Of a stretch of 64,000 nt of DNA, positions 1 to 10,733 are shown piece after piece. Position numbers and translations under genes: made by a program. A model generated the notes under the pieces. The model searched no databases, was not told the origin of the DNA, and saw nothing but the letters and a program-made list of their open reading frames with translations. Positions within the stretch are counted from its first letter, which is position 1. Each line of letters opens with the position of its first letter. Origin of the DNA: Diogma glabrata (taxonomy: Eukaryota > Arthropoda > Insecta > Diptera > Cylindrotomidae); contig OY856188.1 in the NCBI GenBank assembly GCA_963693315.1, positions 2,726,257 to 2,790,256 on the forward strand, in the 5' to 3' direction.

Positions 1-964
1 TAAGTAAGACTTTAAAATTTTGAATAGATTCAACGATTTACATGCAATGGCATGTCTTGGTCCTCGAACAAACTCTCACAACTTAACAAGACAAAAGTAA
101 ACTCAAGAAAAATAATTTGAAAACACAAAGAGATTTACTTCCAACAATTAATGAACCACTTCTAGGATCCCTATAGTATACATATATACCCTCAGCAATC
201 GTTTTAAATTTTGCAGGTTTAACTGTTTTAAATTCAATAAACATTTACTTAAATATTTTTTCATTTTTGATTCAATCACTTTGTTTGTTTTTCTTATCAG
301 TAAAAGAAATTTATATCAAATATGACAAAAGTATACCTTAAACCCTGATAATTCTTGTTGAATAAAAATATAACAAATTATTATTTATTTCATTTTTATG
401 ATTTTTAGTATTATTGATTATATCGTTATTTTTTTTGGAAATTCTTTTATCACTTTGTTGATTGGTGAAATTTTTTCGTATAATAAAATTTTATAACAAT
501 AAGTTAAAATAGTAAAATATTTTTAATTGATATACATTTTAGCACGTTAATGTTTGAAAGATTGTTATGGTGGATCTAGATGAAACGCACTTACTTAGTA
601 AGTCAACAGTACAATCACTAGAATAGTGATGGACCGACGAACACTCGAAACCTACGAGAGCAATTTACAAAACTTGTGTTTTTTTATAAATATTTGCTGG
701 CTTAATGAGGAATAAAACGCTGTTGGATTTACTCTTTGAATTGTAATGTAAGAGTATCGCCTATAGAATCATTTTTCACATAAAAGTAATTATTTGGATG
801 ACGACGGATATGTGTTGGATGATGAATACAATTGAAAAGATTTATAATTACTTAAATTTTTTTCCATTCCTGCTACCCTTTCAACTGCTCCAACTAATTA
901 TAAACTTTTGATCCAAAATGAAAAGGTTAATAGAACAGAAGTCCTATAAATACAAAAGAAACTT
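1..964. other. AT-rich stretch, no gene seen
   Basis: No long open frame or recognisable repeat. A short less AT-rich patch near 560-660 has no coding signal that I can support. Confidence 0.6.
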
Positions 965-1262
965 CCCGAGCAGAAATTTCTTAGGGCCCAAATAGAGCTC
1001 TGATCAGGTTTGCTCTAGTTTGATAGGGCCCTGATCATGAGTGTAAAGCTTTTGCGCAATCAGGCCCTGATTTGGGTTAGGATAATTGGGTGATTAAATT
1101 TGACATATAAAATTAAATAGGACCAACCCTAGTAAAGTATAATCAGGCCCAGAACAGGCCCACACCAGATGGGTCAATCAGGATCAAGAAGGGGCTAGCC
1201 CTTCTTGACCCTGATTATGCCCCAACTGTATTCAGGCTTTCCAAAACTAATTTCTGCTCGGG
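965..1262. mobile_element. Short TIR element (MITE), CCCGAGCAGAAATT termini
   Basis: The first 14 bases, CCCGAGCAGAAATT, recur as an exact inverted copy at the right end. The 298-bp interior has no open frame and is rich in GGGCCC, CAGGCCC and TGATCA motifs, unlike the flanks. This is the structure of a non-autonomous DNA transposon. No clear target duplication is visible. The termini and the GATCAG-rich ends resemble the larger element at 23189-25011 (CCCGACTGGAAATTAG), so the two may share a transposase source; that link is inference. Confidence 0.75.
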
Positions 1263-2692
1263 GTCCTTTTCTTTCTATTTTGTAGTGATCCACTACCGCA
1301 CCTTCCCAACACGGATATTTAGAATTATCCTCCATTTTGAATTTATTTTACTTCATACAAAAACACATATTTGCTTAAGTTTTATATTGAAATTAATATA
1401 CAAAAAAATGTAAATAATAACATCACCAATAAAATTTAGTTTTTTTCTGGTTTATATACATTTGGATCATTGAAAAGTAAATTTTATAAATTAAATAACG
1501 TAACAAAATATAATGGTTTGTTTACGAATGATATACGATTTGTATATACGTGATTTAATTTAAGTAATTTTGGGTATAAATTTTAAGTTATGCAATCACA
1601 AAAAGTTCTTAAATTTTATATAGCATCATATGGCTAACTTAAACAGCTTTGAAATTTACTCACATTTAATTTAACATTTAAATTAAATGTGAGTAAGTTC
1701 CATTTAGCTCAACATCAATAATAGGTATTATAAATTAAACACTAGTTTAACAAACAGATAAATACACCAATAACGGAAACAAATACAATATTGTCATACG
1801 CTTGACGTAAAGCTTTTCTTAGTTCAAAAAAATATTTTCCACTATGTACTAAGCAAACATTCTAACAAAAAAACCCTAATAAGTCTATAAGGTCTATAAC
1901 CACCCAAGAAATAGTCACTTGTAATACAATGTTTGTCAATTCAAAGTGGGAAATCTGATTATGGTTTATTTATTGACTAGGAATCGCCCAGTGGCTGGAA
2001 GTTCGAAATAGAAATTCGATTATTAACGTTGCACTAAAACACTTCGACTAAAACGATACAAGCAGCGTTGGTTGGTCTCAGTTGGTCTTAATTGGGGATG
2101 AGCAAAACAGTTGAGAAAGTCCACAACAAAGCGCTACATTTCCTACATTTCTAAATTTGAGAAAATTTGATTATATCACTACACTCTAAGAAAAAATCAT
2201 TACTATATTAGTAGAAAAAAACAGTCTAGATACCTTAAAAACAGGAAAAAAAATGGAAAAAATTAGTAACATGATGCAAACTATTGCATAAATAAAAAAA
2301 TATTGCGCAAATGATGGAAAACATAAATTAAAGGTGATCCGAGTTACGGGGGCGAAATGGGGTGAGCTTTTAGAGGTAGAAAATGGTTTTTCATGATTTT
2401 CAGCAAAAGTAGACCTTTTGTCGATTAAAGTTTAAAGCAAAATTTGTAGCTAATAAAAAGGTCTATTCATGCCATTCATGGAGTATTATTTGTGTTATTT
2501 TATGAAATGGAATCGCCAAACTAAAAACAAAAAAAATTCTATCAATTTCTTAACCTAATTATTTTGAATTAAGAAAAACTTTACCTTTTAATATTTTTGA
2601 TTTCGGTAACTCAAACGTAGTACTACTCAAACGTAGTACGCAAAAACACCGAACTAAATAGAGTAGATTCATTCAAATTCAAACCTCAACAG
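1263..2692. other. AT-rich interval, no gene seen
   Basis: Contains the hairpin at 1656-1698 and, near 2608-2640, a short direct repeat of ACTCAAACGTAGTAC. I looked for a Gypsy LTR or primer binding site just upstream of the gag relic at 2693 and could not identify one. Confidence 0.5.
1656..1698. repeat. Near-perfect short hairpin
   Basis: Arms built on TTACTCACATTTAATTTAA and its reverse complement are separated by only a few bases. This may be a tiny palindromic MITE or chance in AT-rich DNA; the arm length argues against chance. Confidence 0.6.
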
Positions 2693-3505
2693 ATGTTATG
2701 TAACCAAAATCCTGAAATATGGTTCAGACTTTTAGAGTTACAGTTTGCGAACTCTAATATTAAATCTGAAAAAACCAAATTTTCACACGCACCAGGATCC
2801 ATCGACTATCGTTTACAGAATCAATTATCTGATTTGCTTCTTTGCGATTTAGGTCCTCAACCTTATACTACTTTTAAATCTGAAGTCATTCAAATATTGG
2901 GTGAGAGTGAGAAAACCAAATTGAACAATGTTCTTCATCGACTCACTCTTGGAGACAAAAGTCCATCGCAGCTTCTTACTGAAATGCGATTAAATGCTGG
3001 TGGCAACATCAACGAGAAGTTCTTGAAACAAATATGAATGTCAAGACTTCCTCAATCCATTCAATTGGTGTTGACATCCTTTGAAAATGATGTGAGTTTA
3101 CAGTTGTTAGCTGAACGCCAGCTCGTTAGAAACTTACTAGAAACCATGTCTCGTTTTTTACAAGTTTCTTTAGTCGATGTTCAATCAACATCTTCTTTAT
3201 CAAATGGTCAAATTCATCAAAGTCTTTTATACATTAATCAATTGTTGGACAATGGATTCGCGAACTTTGAAACGCAAATAACACAAAAAATAAATGCTAT
3301 TTCATTATCTGGTGAAAATAGGTCGCGTTCTAAATCACGTTTAAGTCGAAGTGCATCTAGATCCAAATCTAGAAATAGAAGTGAATCTTCTAGTGATCAA
3401 TGTTTTTATCATAGTTGTTTCGGTGATAAAGCATTAAAATGCACTTCTGGTTGTAAGTTGTTCAAACAATTTATAGCCAATATGTCAGATTTAAAAAACG
3501 CGTAA
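2693..3505 (+). pseudogene. Gypsy gag relic
   Basis: Capsid-like protein of the retrotransposon. An early tryptophan motif (PEIWFRLLELQFA) is followed by the helical gag region with LTLGDKSPSQLL. A TGA at about 3035 splits what should be one frame into 114-codon and 155-codon pieces; the second begins MSRLPQSIQ and continues the same domain directly. The C-terminal end has a Ser/Arg-rich stretch (about 3325-3390) and then a Cys/His cluster in the style of CFYH...CKLF, where these elements place a basic or zinc-binding tail before the protease. The frame stops before the protease, unlike the usual gag-pol fusion. Family assignment is confident; activity is excluded by the breaks. Confidence 0.8.
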
Positions 3506-3507
3506 AT

Positions 3508-4062
3508 GATCATCAGTGTGCAGCCAGGGGCACTGATGATCGGTCTAGTAATCGTTTGCAAGTTTTTGAGCATTATTCAAAAAGAAAATTTTTAATTGAT
3601 ACAGGCGCTGATGTGTCAGTTATTCCTTTAGATATTGTTAAAATTAAGCCAGAATCATCAGTTTTCAAATTATTTGCGGCAAACGGCACTCCCATTTCTG
3701 CCTATGGCACAAAAATTCTTAATTTAAACATAGGTCTTCGTAGAAATTTTACATGGGAATTTATATTTGCCGATGTTTCGATCCCTAGTATTGGATCAGA
3801 TTTTTTAAAAAACACAAGTCTGCTTGTTGATATACAAAGACAGACGCTAATAGATCTTCGATTAACCTCTCTTTTTTCAATGGCTAGTCTTTCCGATAGT
3901 GATGAACCACCACTTTTCTTACTTGATAAAACAGCTTTATCAACTAATATTTTAAAAATTCTTGCTAAGTTTCCAGAGGTTACTAATCGGAACCGTGTGC
4001 CTGATATTACGAAACATAACGTAACCCATAGGTTGGAAACAATAGGTGTACCAATATCGTAA
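3508..4062 (+). pseudogene. Gypsy aspartic protease relic
   Basis: Retroviral-type aspartyl protease domain of pol. The active-site motif LIDTGADVSVIPLD is intact near 3594-3635, and a later IGSDFL near 3794 matches the flap/second-strand region. The coding similarity starts before the first ATG (about 3508), as expected if this was once fused to gag. The frame runs into the linker to the polymerase and ends just after 4046, where the RT continues in another frame, so one frameshift separates the two. The protein would have cut the gag-pol polyprotein in virus-like particles. Confidence 0.8.
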
Positions 4063-4734
4063 GATTAGGCGTTTGGCTCCTGGCAAATTACTTACAGCCA
4101 AAGCTGAATTTGAAAAGATGGTACAACTAGGAATATGTAGACCCAGTAATAGCGCTTGGTCCAGTCCATTACATCTGGTCAAGAAAAAAAACTGTGAATG
4201 GCACCCTTGTGGTGATTATCGCGCATTAAACAGAATTGCTGTTCCCGATCCAATTCCTCACCTTCAAGATTTTTCGCATCTGTTGGGGGGATGCACAGTT
4301 TTTTCATCAATTGACCTAGTTCAGGCATACCATCAAATTTCAATTTATCCGGAGATCATTCCTAAGACTGCAATATCTACTACTTTTGGTCTTTTTGAGT
4401 TTTGCAAAATGACCTGCGGTCTTAGGAATGCTGCTCAATCATTTCAAAGATTGATGCATTGCGTTTTATCCGGATTCAATTTCTGCTTTGTTTATCTAGA
4501 TGATGTTTTAATTGCATCAAAATCTCTAAAGGAGCATTTGAAACATTTACAAATGATTTTTCAGAGATTTTCTGAAAATAGCCTAATCATTAATTCAGAT
4601 ATATGCATATTTGCAAATCGTCGACATTTGTGTCGGCAATGTCGTAGCCGACGCGTTATCTCGCATAGATCAAATACTCATTCCAGAGGAAATTGATTAT
4701 GCTGCAAGCATAATCAATTATGCTTGCAATTAAG
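4046..4734 (+). pseudogene. Gypsy reverse transcriptase relic, RNase H deleted
   Basis: RNA-dependent DNA polymerase domain. Visible blocks in order: SPLHLVKKK with a degraded GDYRALN, FSSIDLVQAYHQI, TTFGLFEF, GLRNAAQSFQRLM, and the catalytic FVYLDDVLIAS near 4486-4518. After the palm (ICIFANR, about 4620) the sequence jumps in another frame to VADALSRID (about 4647-4673), a motif that normally follows RNase H. The whole RNase H domain has therefore been removed by an internal deletion of a few hundred bases. One in-frame TAA follows near 4732 before the integrase. Confidence 0.82.
4691..4719. repeat. Perfect 13-bp palindrome with 3-bp loop
   Basis: AATTGATTATGCT, then GCA, then the exact reverse complement. 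It lies between the post-RNase H motif and integrase. It may have formed during the deletion that removed RNase H, or by chance. Confidence 0.6.
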
Positions 4735-4742
4735 TTCAGACC

Positions 4743-5156
4743 AATGATGAGGAAATTAAAAATATTCTTCAAAGTAATACAAATTTGAAGTTCTCAACTT
4801 TTCCAGTCGCCTTCAATGAAAGTAGACTTATCTATTGTGACTCATCGACAGCTATACTTAGGCCATATATTCCTTTGCAATTTCGCCAAAGTGTTTTTGA
4901 TGCTTTTCATTGTCTTTTGCATCCTGGTGTTAAAGCATCCACCAAATTATTAACTAAACACGTTATTTGGCCTTCTATTAATAAAGATGTCAAAATAATG
5001 GCGCAAAATTGTATAGCGTGTCAAAAGTCCAAGGTGTCTAGACATCCTAAGTCACCTTTTGGTACATTTAAAACTCCTTCACAGCGATTCTCACAAATTC
5101 ACCTTGATATCATGGTCCTCTTCGTACGTACAACGTATACGTACAACGTACAGTAA
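4743..5156 (+). pseudogene. Gypsy integrase N-terminal zinc-finger relic
   Basis: Integrase, the DNA-joining enzyme of the element. The HHCC finger is complete: H in FHCLLHPG, the second H in LTKHVIW, then CIACQKSK. The core begins with the usual pattern (FSQIHLDIM) near 5090-5115 and breaks off within a few residues, so the DDE catalytic core is absent. The last 40 bases hold a short direct repeat of ACGTACAACGTA. The open frame extends upstream of the first ATG to about 4743. Confidence 0.8.
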
Positions 5157-5420
5157 TGCAGCGTTTTGGTGTGGATCTCCACAGTTGTTATATGAAAAGG
5201 ACAGAAAATTGAAAATTAGGCTGTTTGGTTAGTTGTGACGTATAGCTTTATCTTCACCAAGAATAAATAATCATAATATTATGTGGGCTTATTTTGGATT
5301 TTTGAGATTTATTAAACTCAAGTAAGTAAAGAAGTAATTGGAATATTTTCAATTCAAAGGTATGGTTTGAAGTTTCTCAGAAAAAAACTGCAATTCACAT
5401 TTTACGTGTTTCGGATCGGA

Positions 5421-6775
5421 TATGGGGCTATTATTTTGAAAACGTACATTTTTAATTTTTTGATTTTTAAAAAATCTGAAATTTTGATATACATATTGTT
5501 GGTATTGACGAAAGAAAAAAACAAATTCTGGTTTTATTTTTTGAGCACTCTGAATCGAAGTTATGCGCGGTTGAATTTTTGAGGCTTTTTCACGTAATTT
5601 TGGTAATGGTGTCAATGTTTTGTTAATAGATCCCATAAATTTCATGCGATTTACGTAAATTTTTGCAACTAAAGAGAAAAATAGTTGAATAATCGAAATG
5701 TGTAAGTTGAAAATTAATAATTTTTCTCTTTTCCGCTAGGCGGTACGTTAAACATTGGTTCACTTCAAAGCTCATATCTCAAAAAACGTCATTTCTTTCA
5801 CAAATTTTAAAGTAAACCACGTATGAAATTTTCATATGTGTCTTCAGAAGATATCGAACTACAGGAGCAATTTCTCTTACGGTTTTCGGACATTAAAACA
5901 ATTAGTGAATCTCAAGGAGTTTAGTATTTTTTACGGGATAACACTACACGCGATAAAATAATTGCAAAATTGTGTCCCTTTTCCGATAATCAAAAATATT
6001 TCAATTTAGAGACAAAAAAAATATATAAATTAATTTTTTAATGTATTTGTTTGTAGTATTATTATTGTTTCATTAAATTATCATTTTCATAGAAACAAAA
6101 ATTTATTAGTAATCGACTCATGCTTATGTTAGTGTTAAAATGTTGAAAGTAAATCACAATCTTCGATCGTTGGAATATCCAATCCTTATTCTCAATAAAA
6201 ACCTGTTTTTCAATGAGTGATGCACAAAACATGTATCAAATTTAGTACAGATGTTAAAATATAAAATTTTCAATAAATTAGATTCACATTTAGTAAAGCA
6301 TAATTAATTTGATGTAAAAACACATGTGAATTTTTCATATACTAAACTTTAAAAAATCGTAGAAAAAATCCATATGGAATCTCTCCCTTTTTATTTTTTG
6401 ATTTCATAGCTGCATGTGTTTACTTTAAAATTTGTGAAAACAAAAAATGACGTTTTTGAATTTTGAGATATGAGCTTTGAAGTAAACCAATGTTCAACGC
6501 GCCGCCTAGCGGGAAAGAGAAAAATTATTAATTTCCAACTTACACATTTCGATCAATTATCTATTTTTTCTCTTTAGTTGCAAAAATTTACGTAAATCGC
6601 ATGAAATTTATGGGATCTATTAACAAAACATTGACACCATTGCCAAAACTACGTGAAAAAGCCTCAAAAATTCAACCACGCACCTTCTTTCGTCAATACC
6701 AACAATATATCAAAATTTCGGATTTTTTAAAAATAGTCGATTTTTTTCGATATACATTTTCAAAATAATAGGCCA
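5421..6775. repeat. Foldback repeat with about 400-bp inverted arms
   Basis: The left arm (about 5421-5832) is the diverged reverse complement of the right arm (about 6406-6775). Shared landmarks are the outer GGCTATTATTTTGAAAA, TTGGTATTGACGAAAG, TTTACGTAAATTTTTGCAAC and AAGCTCATATCTCAAAA. Each arm carries small indels; for example the left arm has about 50 extra bases near 5520-5575. The middle (5833-6405) is AT-rich and unrelated. Open frames in the arms are mirror images produced by the repeat and are not genes. No target duplication was resolved. Confidence 0.8.
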
Positions 6776-8226
6776 TGTATAGATTAAAGTTTATTGTTAA
6801 AACTAATTTGAATCTTATCATTTGATTATCAAAGGGAAGATAACTGACTGTATCACATCAGCTGCTTACGAATACTAACCTTTTACATTTATCTCTGTGC
6901 TGTAATTTTGATAAATATATTTTATCAATTAGGTATATATTACATAATATTATCTATTATAAGATTAAAATTTATATATCTTAATAGAGATATAGTAATA
7001 GTGTAATTATTTCGTTTTAAAACTAATGACGACGATATTGCATTGAAATGCAAGTTCATTTCGTTAGCTAAATATTTTGATTTTTGAATTGCTCGTATAT
7101 ATACATTACACACCTTAATCTTGATTTTTTCCATTTTATCTATATTAATATTTGATAGCTTATCACTTTAAAGATAGACATACCTTCTATAATTGATATT
7201 TGAAAGTAGTGTCAAAATAAGTAGAACTATACCACCATTCAAATTAAACCGCGTAAACGTTATCTAGAGGCTTTATCTTCGAAAGATTCCATAATTCAAC
7301 AATCCAGTAGACTGCGTCTAGTTGTCAATTTTTATCTTTATTTTTAACCGGTATTTGTTTGTAAATGAAATCAGTTTTTACAGATTTTTTTATATAATAT
7401 CATTATAACTAGATAGTATACTAATAGATTAATGATTAAATTTCGGATTGCAGTACGTGATTTAACTGCCTGTACCGCTTTCTGAACATATTGAATGAAT
7501 CAAAATAGCAAAGTTTTTCAATGAGTCCGTAGACAATTATTGTGCCATAAATAATTTAGCTTGTAAAATGTACAAGTATAAGTGAACACTACCGATTTGT
7601 TCATCTAAATATCATCCGATTCATGCATCTGAATATTCATCACAATTCTTACTTCCATAACGCTAAAATGTTTTACCTTGTCTTCGAAGTGAAGTTTTTC
7701 CAAGGTTCCCCTTCTCGAAGGTGGTCAAATTCAGGTCCAATTCATCCCAGCATCTAAATCCCAACAGAATATCAAACAAGATAATCAAAAACGAAATGAC
7801 GGAAATAAAGAGAGTGAAAGCCCTAAATGAATATGTCAGTGTTTGACAAAACTTTTAAAAGTGCCATTTAATTTTTAAATTCTGGTACTAAATCATCTAT
7901 TCTTCGAACTAATTCTTTTGAAAACTCCTAAAGAAATACTTTAAATTCTGTTTTCAAAAGTTAATATGAAAGAATTTTATTTGAAACCCAAAAGTATCAA
8001 AACCACCATCTCCATTTTTTATTATCTTATATATTCCCAACTTTACACATTCATACATTTTAATCAACTCAACATTTATTATATAGATGCTGTTTTCCAG
8101 TTTCATAGAACTTTCATTATAAATCACAGGCCCCAGCACTCCTATTCCACGTCCATTTGAATTTTAACTCGTTAAAATTTTCACTCAAAATGGTGGCCTT
8201 ACACGTTTTCTTAAAAAGGGGTTGAG
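6776..8226. other. AT-rich interval with one coding-like segment
   Basis: Mostly AT-rich without recognisable elements. The only exception is the minus-strand open segment at 7667-7855, described separately. Confidence 0.5.
7667..7855 (-). other. Open segment of unknown origin, about 61 codons
   Basis: Minus-strand open stretch without an ATG, ending at TAG near 7667. It encodes a hydrophobic run (residues about 14-32), then a polar end containing CWDELDLNLTTFEKGNLGK. Base composition around 7680-7790 is clearly less AT-rich than its surroundings. A possible splice acceptor (ATTTAG before ATGCTGGG, near 7752-7757) and donor (CAAG/GTAAAA near 7676) flank the GC-richer part. It could be a real exon, a protease-like retrotransposon scrap, or chance. 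I do not recognise the protein. Confidence 0.2.
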
Positions 8227-8529
8227 GTGAATCACCAATTTCTGAATAAAGACAGTGGATATGAATTTAATTTATCGCCCCCAATACCACTCTCACATAT
8301 TCGTACTCGACTTTCACCAACTGACGAAAACCATCTACAGATCCATTACCATACACTCCTAAGTCCTATTCCAGACGCATTTTTGTGCGAAATAAAAGCC
8401 ATTTGGGTTTGCTCATTTTTTGATCACATTCCATTTTTTCTTACACTCATCGGCGAGAAACTTCATGTGCCAACCAATCCAAATACCCAAATATTTAACT
8501 ACATTCATATAATACAAAATTGTAATTAA
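8227..8529 (-). pseudogene. Decayed non-LTR retrotransposon RT C-terminus
   Basis: Reading minus-strand from about 8505 gives VKYLGIWIG, then a polar helix rich in Lys (KKKWNVIKK, stop, ANPNG). This matches the block just after the polymerase palm in I/Jockey-type LINEs, where VKYLGI..D precedes a KC.K..N.LK helix and a WG motif. Several stops interrupt it. It lies downstream, in the same orientation, of the endonuclease relic at 8734-8961, so both probably come from one element that lost most of its RT. Confidence 0.5.
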
Positions 8530-8588
8530 ATCTTATTTTCCACCAATTATGAAATTTCAATTTGTGGAAAATAAAAGATTTAATTACA
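8524..8588. repeat. Short palindromic insertion (hairpin)
   Basis: TAATTAAATCTTATTTTCCA on the left and its near-exact inverse on the right are separated by about a dozen bases. It sits between the two LINE fragments and looks like a tiny palindromic MITE. Confidence 0.65.
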
Positions 8589-8733
8589 GTTTGTATTATT
8601 AAAATTATTGGTATTACCCGTATTACGGATTGTGCTCAACAATAAATTATTATAATTTTACATTCATATGTTTATATGTTCTATGCTTCTCAATTCTATA
8701 ATGTCTGAATCTGACACTCTCTGTGGTCCCGTG

Positions 8734-8961
8734 TTATCTCTTACATTCATTTCGATCATGTAATGATCGCCACCTTCCAAGTGATCTCAGTAGCCTGGTC
8801 AATCGATACCAAAGAGATATCGCGATTGCACTGGCTCTTCCAATTCCACCCACTCTCGCTAACCTGGTTGGTTTTGCATCATTCAGAATAAGCATTTCGC
8901 TATTCTTAATAAGGTCACTCAACCAGATCCCTCTCACAAAATTCCTCATACATCTCCACAT
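8734..8961 (-). pseudogene. Decayed LINE endonuclease fragment
   Basis: The 75-codon minus frame contains RGIWLSDLIKNSEMLILNDAKPTRL written in pieces: RG..L.DLI near residue 11, LNDAKPTRL near 26-34, and a degraded SAIAISL near 44-50. This is the C-terminal half of the APE-type endonuclease of I/Jockey-like LINEs, where a SAIDLSL..S motif follows the LNDG.PTR block. The final catalytic DH is not preserved. Upstream (8962-9254, minus) I could not read the first half of the domain. Confidence 0.55.
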
Positions 8962-9360
8962 TCGTACATGCCGCCATTCATATCTCCACCTATATTAGAA
9001 GATCACTTTTTCCTCTCGCCCATTCAAACAATTTGCTTAGATCTTTCAAGGCACATTCTCTCGCATCAGCATTCTCACACAGCTGGGTGTCACATGTAGT
9101 AGATTTCTGTTCAAATTTTCCATCACTTCTTGATTTACAGACAGAAATGTATAAATCTAGTCATTCGAAACGTCTTGTTTGCACTCTCCGATGTTTCACT
9201 AACAAAACTCTTTCAATTTCGAAGAATGATTTTTTATCTAACAAAGTTAATTAAGTTAAGTTAAGTTCAACAATTTAACAAAGTTAATTTAACAAAGTTA
9301 ATAATTGTTCTTATTTCCCTTAGAACCCCTTATCATCAAAACTTTCTTTTAAATACTACG

Positions 9361-9790
9361 CGGCCTGGCAGAAACGCCAACCAAGCGGGAATGATGTCTC
9401 CTAGGTAGTCATAGGTCAGACATGGCTCACAAAGAAGAAGAACAAAAACGAAATCATATATACATATACCTCGCTAAATCATATACATATATACATCGCT
9501 AAATAATTATTCTAAATTAATTGAAAAAAAAATTAACTAAAGTCAAAAATTCAAAAAAAAAACAAAATAAGTTTAATAATAAATTTTATGTTAAAGTATA
9601 CAACGTGACTGCATACTCATTGAATAACAAGAATTTTAAACAAATTGTGTGTATTCGTTGCATATTATTTAAATCAAAATAAAATTATCGTATTTTTAAT
9701 TAATGACAAAACATATGATCTATATTATGCAAAAACATGATTTGTTACGTTTACTTAAATTAAGATAAATTGAAATAGTATGAGTTTATT
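9361..9790 (+). repeat. Dispersed repeat family G, copy 1
   Basis: Shares with 40963-41267 the core GGCAGAAACG, ATGTCTCCTAGGTAGTCATA and GGTCAGACAT, then AAAACGAAATCATATATA and, further on, AACAAGAATTTTxAA, AATCAAAATAAAATTA and TTTGTTACGTTTACTT. The order is the same with indels. In copy 2 the start forms a perfect 9-bp stem (CCTCGGTTG/CAACCGAGG); here the stem is decayed. No coding capacity was seen. Confidence 0.75.
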
Positions 9791-10733
9791 TATAGGTTAA
9801 ACTGGCCAGACGTCCCACACTGCGTGGAACTGTCCCACATTTCATTGCGTTGTCTCACGGAGAAATCTGTCCCACGAAGCGTCCCACGAAACAAATATTT
9901 CCACCACATTTGCCCGTATTATCGAAATAATCAAAAAACCTTATATCTACGTAAAGTTTGCGCAATATCTTAGTCAAAGCAATGGCTTCACAATTTTTTC
10001 TTACAGTTTGTATAATGTTATGTATATGTTGATTTGTTATGCTATTAACTATAATTTTCTTAGAAATACTAAACTCAGTCTTTTTCACTTGTTTTATTTT
10101 GCAAATATCTTTTGATCTCTAAGAGATCTTCCTCGGCGAAAAGGTTTCTTTGTTAGGAACTTTTATAGAAACATCTCCCCGGAGTATGTACGAGAGATCG
10201 GAAGTCGATTAGGAAAAATAAAATACAAAATATTTTACATAAAAAGACTCAGTTTTCCTTATATAAAAATTTAAATTTTCAAACCAGAGTTTACAATTTT
10301 ATTTTATTCGAGCCCTCATTTCAATCCTTAAAATAATATTTAAAAATTAAAATGTTTATAATTTGAATATCATAAGAGTAAAATTTTGTTTTTTCGATTT
10401 TACTCCTTTGGAGTAGATTACATTTTCCATTCTTTTATTCGATTTGCAAAAGAACAAAATTAGGACCTTTTTGTCATCTTTTAGATTCATTTTTCGAAGC
10501 ATTCGAAGCATTTTACGTTGGAAAGCATCAAATTTGAAGCAAAAGTAAAAGAAAGAAAATATTTATTTCAATTTAGTAGCAAGAATGATATTTTATTTTT
10601 TTCACTCCTGTATTTGGGAGTGTTATATTTTTTTAAGCTATGCGCTCTAAAAGAACAAAGTAAAGGAGTGAGATAAATAGCGTTTCAAACTCTGTTTAAA
10701 ACACACTTTAGCTAGGTAGCTCAAAAGTAAAAA
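9791..10733. other. AT-rich interval with a GTCCCAC-rich patch
   Basis: Bases 9800-9905 carry repeated GTCCCAC/GTCCCACA motifs beginning CTGGCCAGACGTCCCACA. This could be the end of a DNA transposon, but no matching opposite end was found. The rest is AT-rich with no gene. Confidence 0.4.

Larger units (their letters stand above)
2693..5156 (+). mobile_element. Decayed Gypsy-type LTR retrotransposon (internal region only)
   Basis: Gag, protease, reverse transcriptase and the start of integrase lie in the Gypsy order over 2.46 kb, in several frames. RNase H and most of the integrase core are missing and no LTR pair was found. The protein style (gag-pol, LIDTGADVS protease, YLDD polymerase, HHCC integrase finger) fits the K02A2.6-like Gypsy elements common in insects. 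The copy cannot be autonomous. Confidence 0.85.

Noticed and set aside
2000..2690. 5' LTR of the Gypsy element
   Set aside because: No matching sequence was found after 5156, and no primer binding site precedes 2693.
5349..5645. 98-codon minus frame and its plus-strand partner
   Set aside because: Part of an arm of the foldback repeat; both strands are open by composition only.
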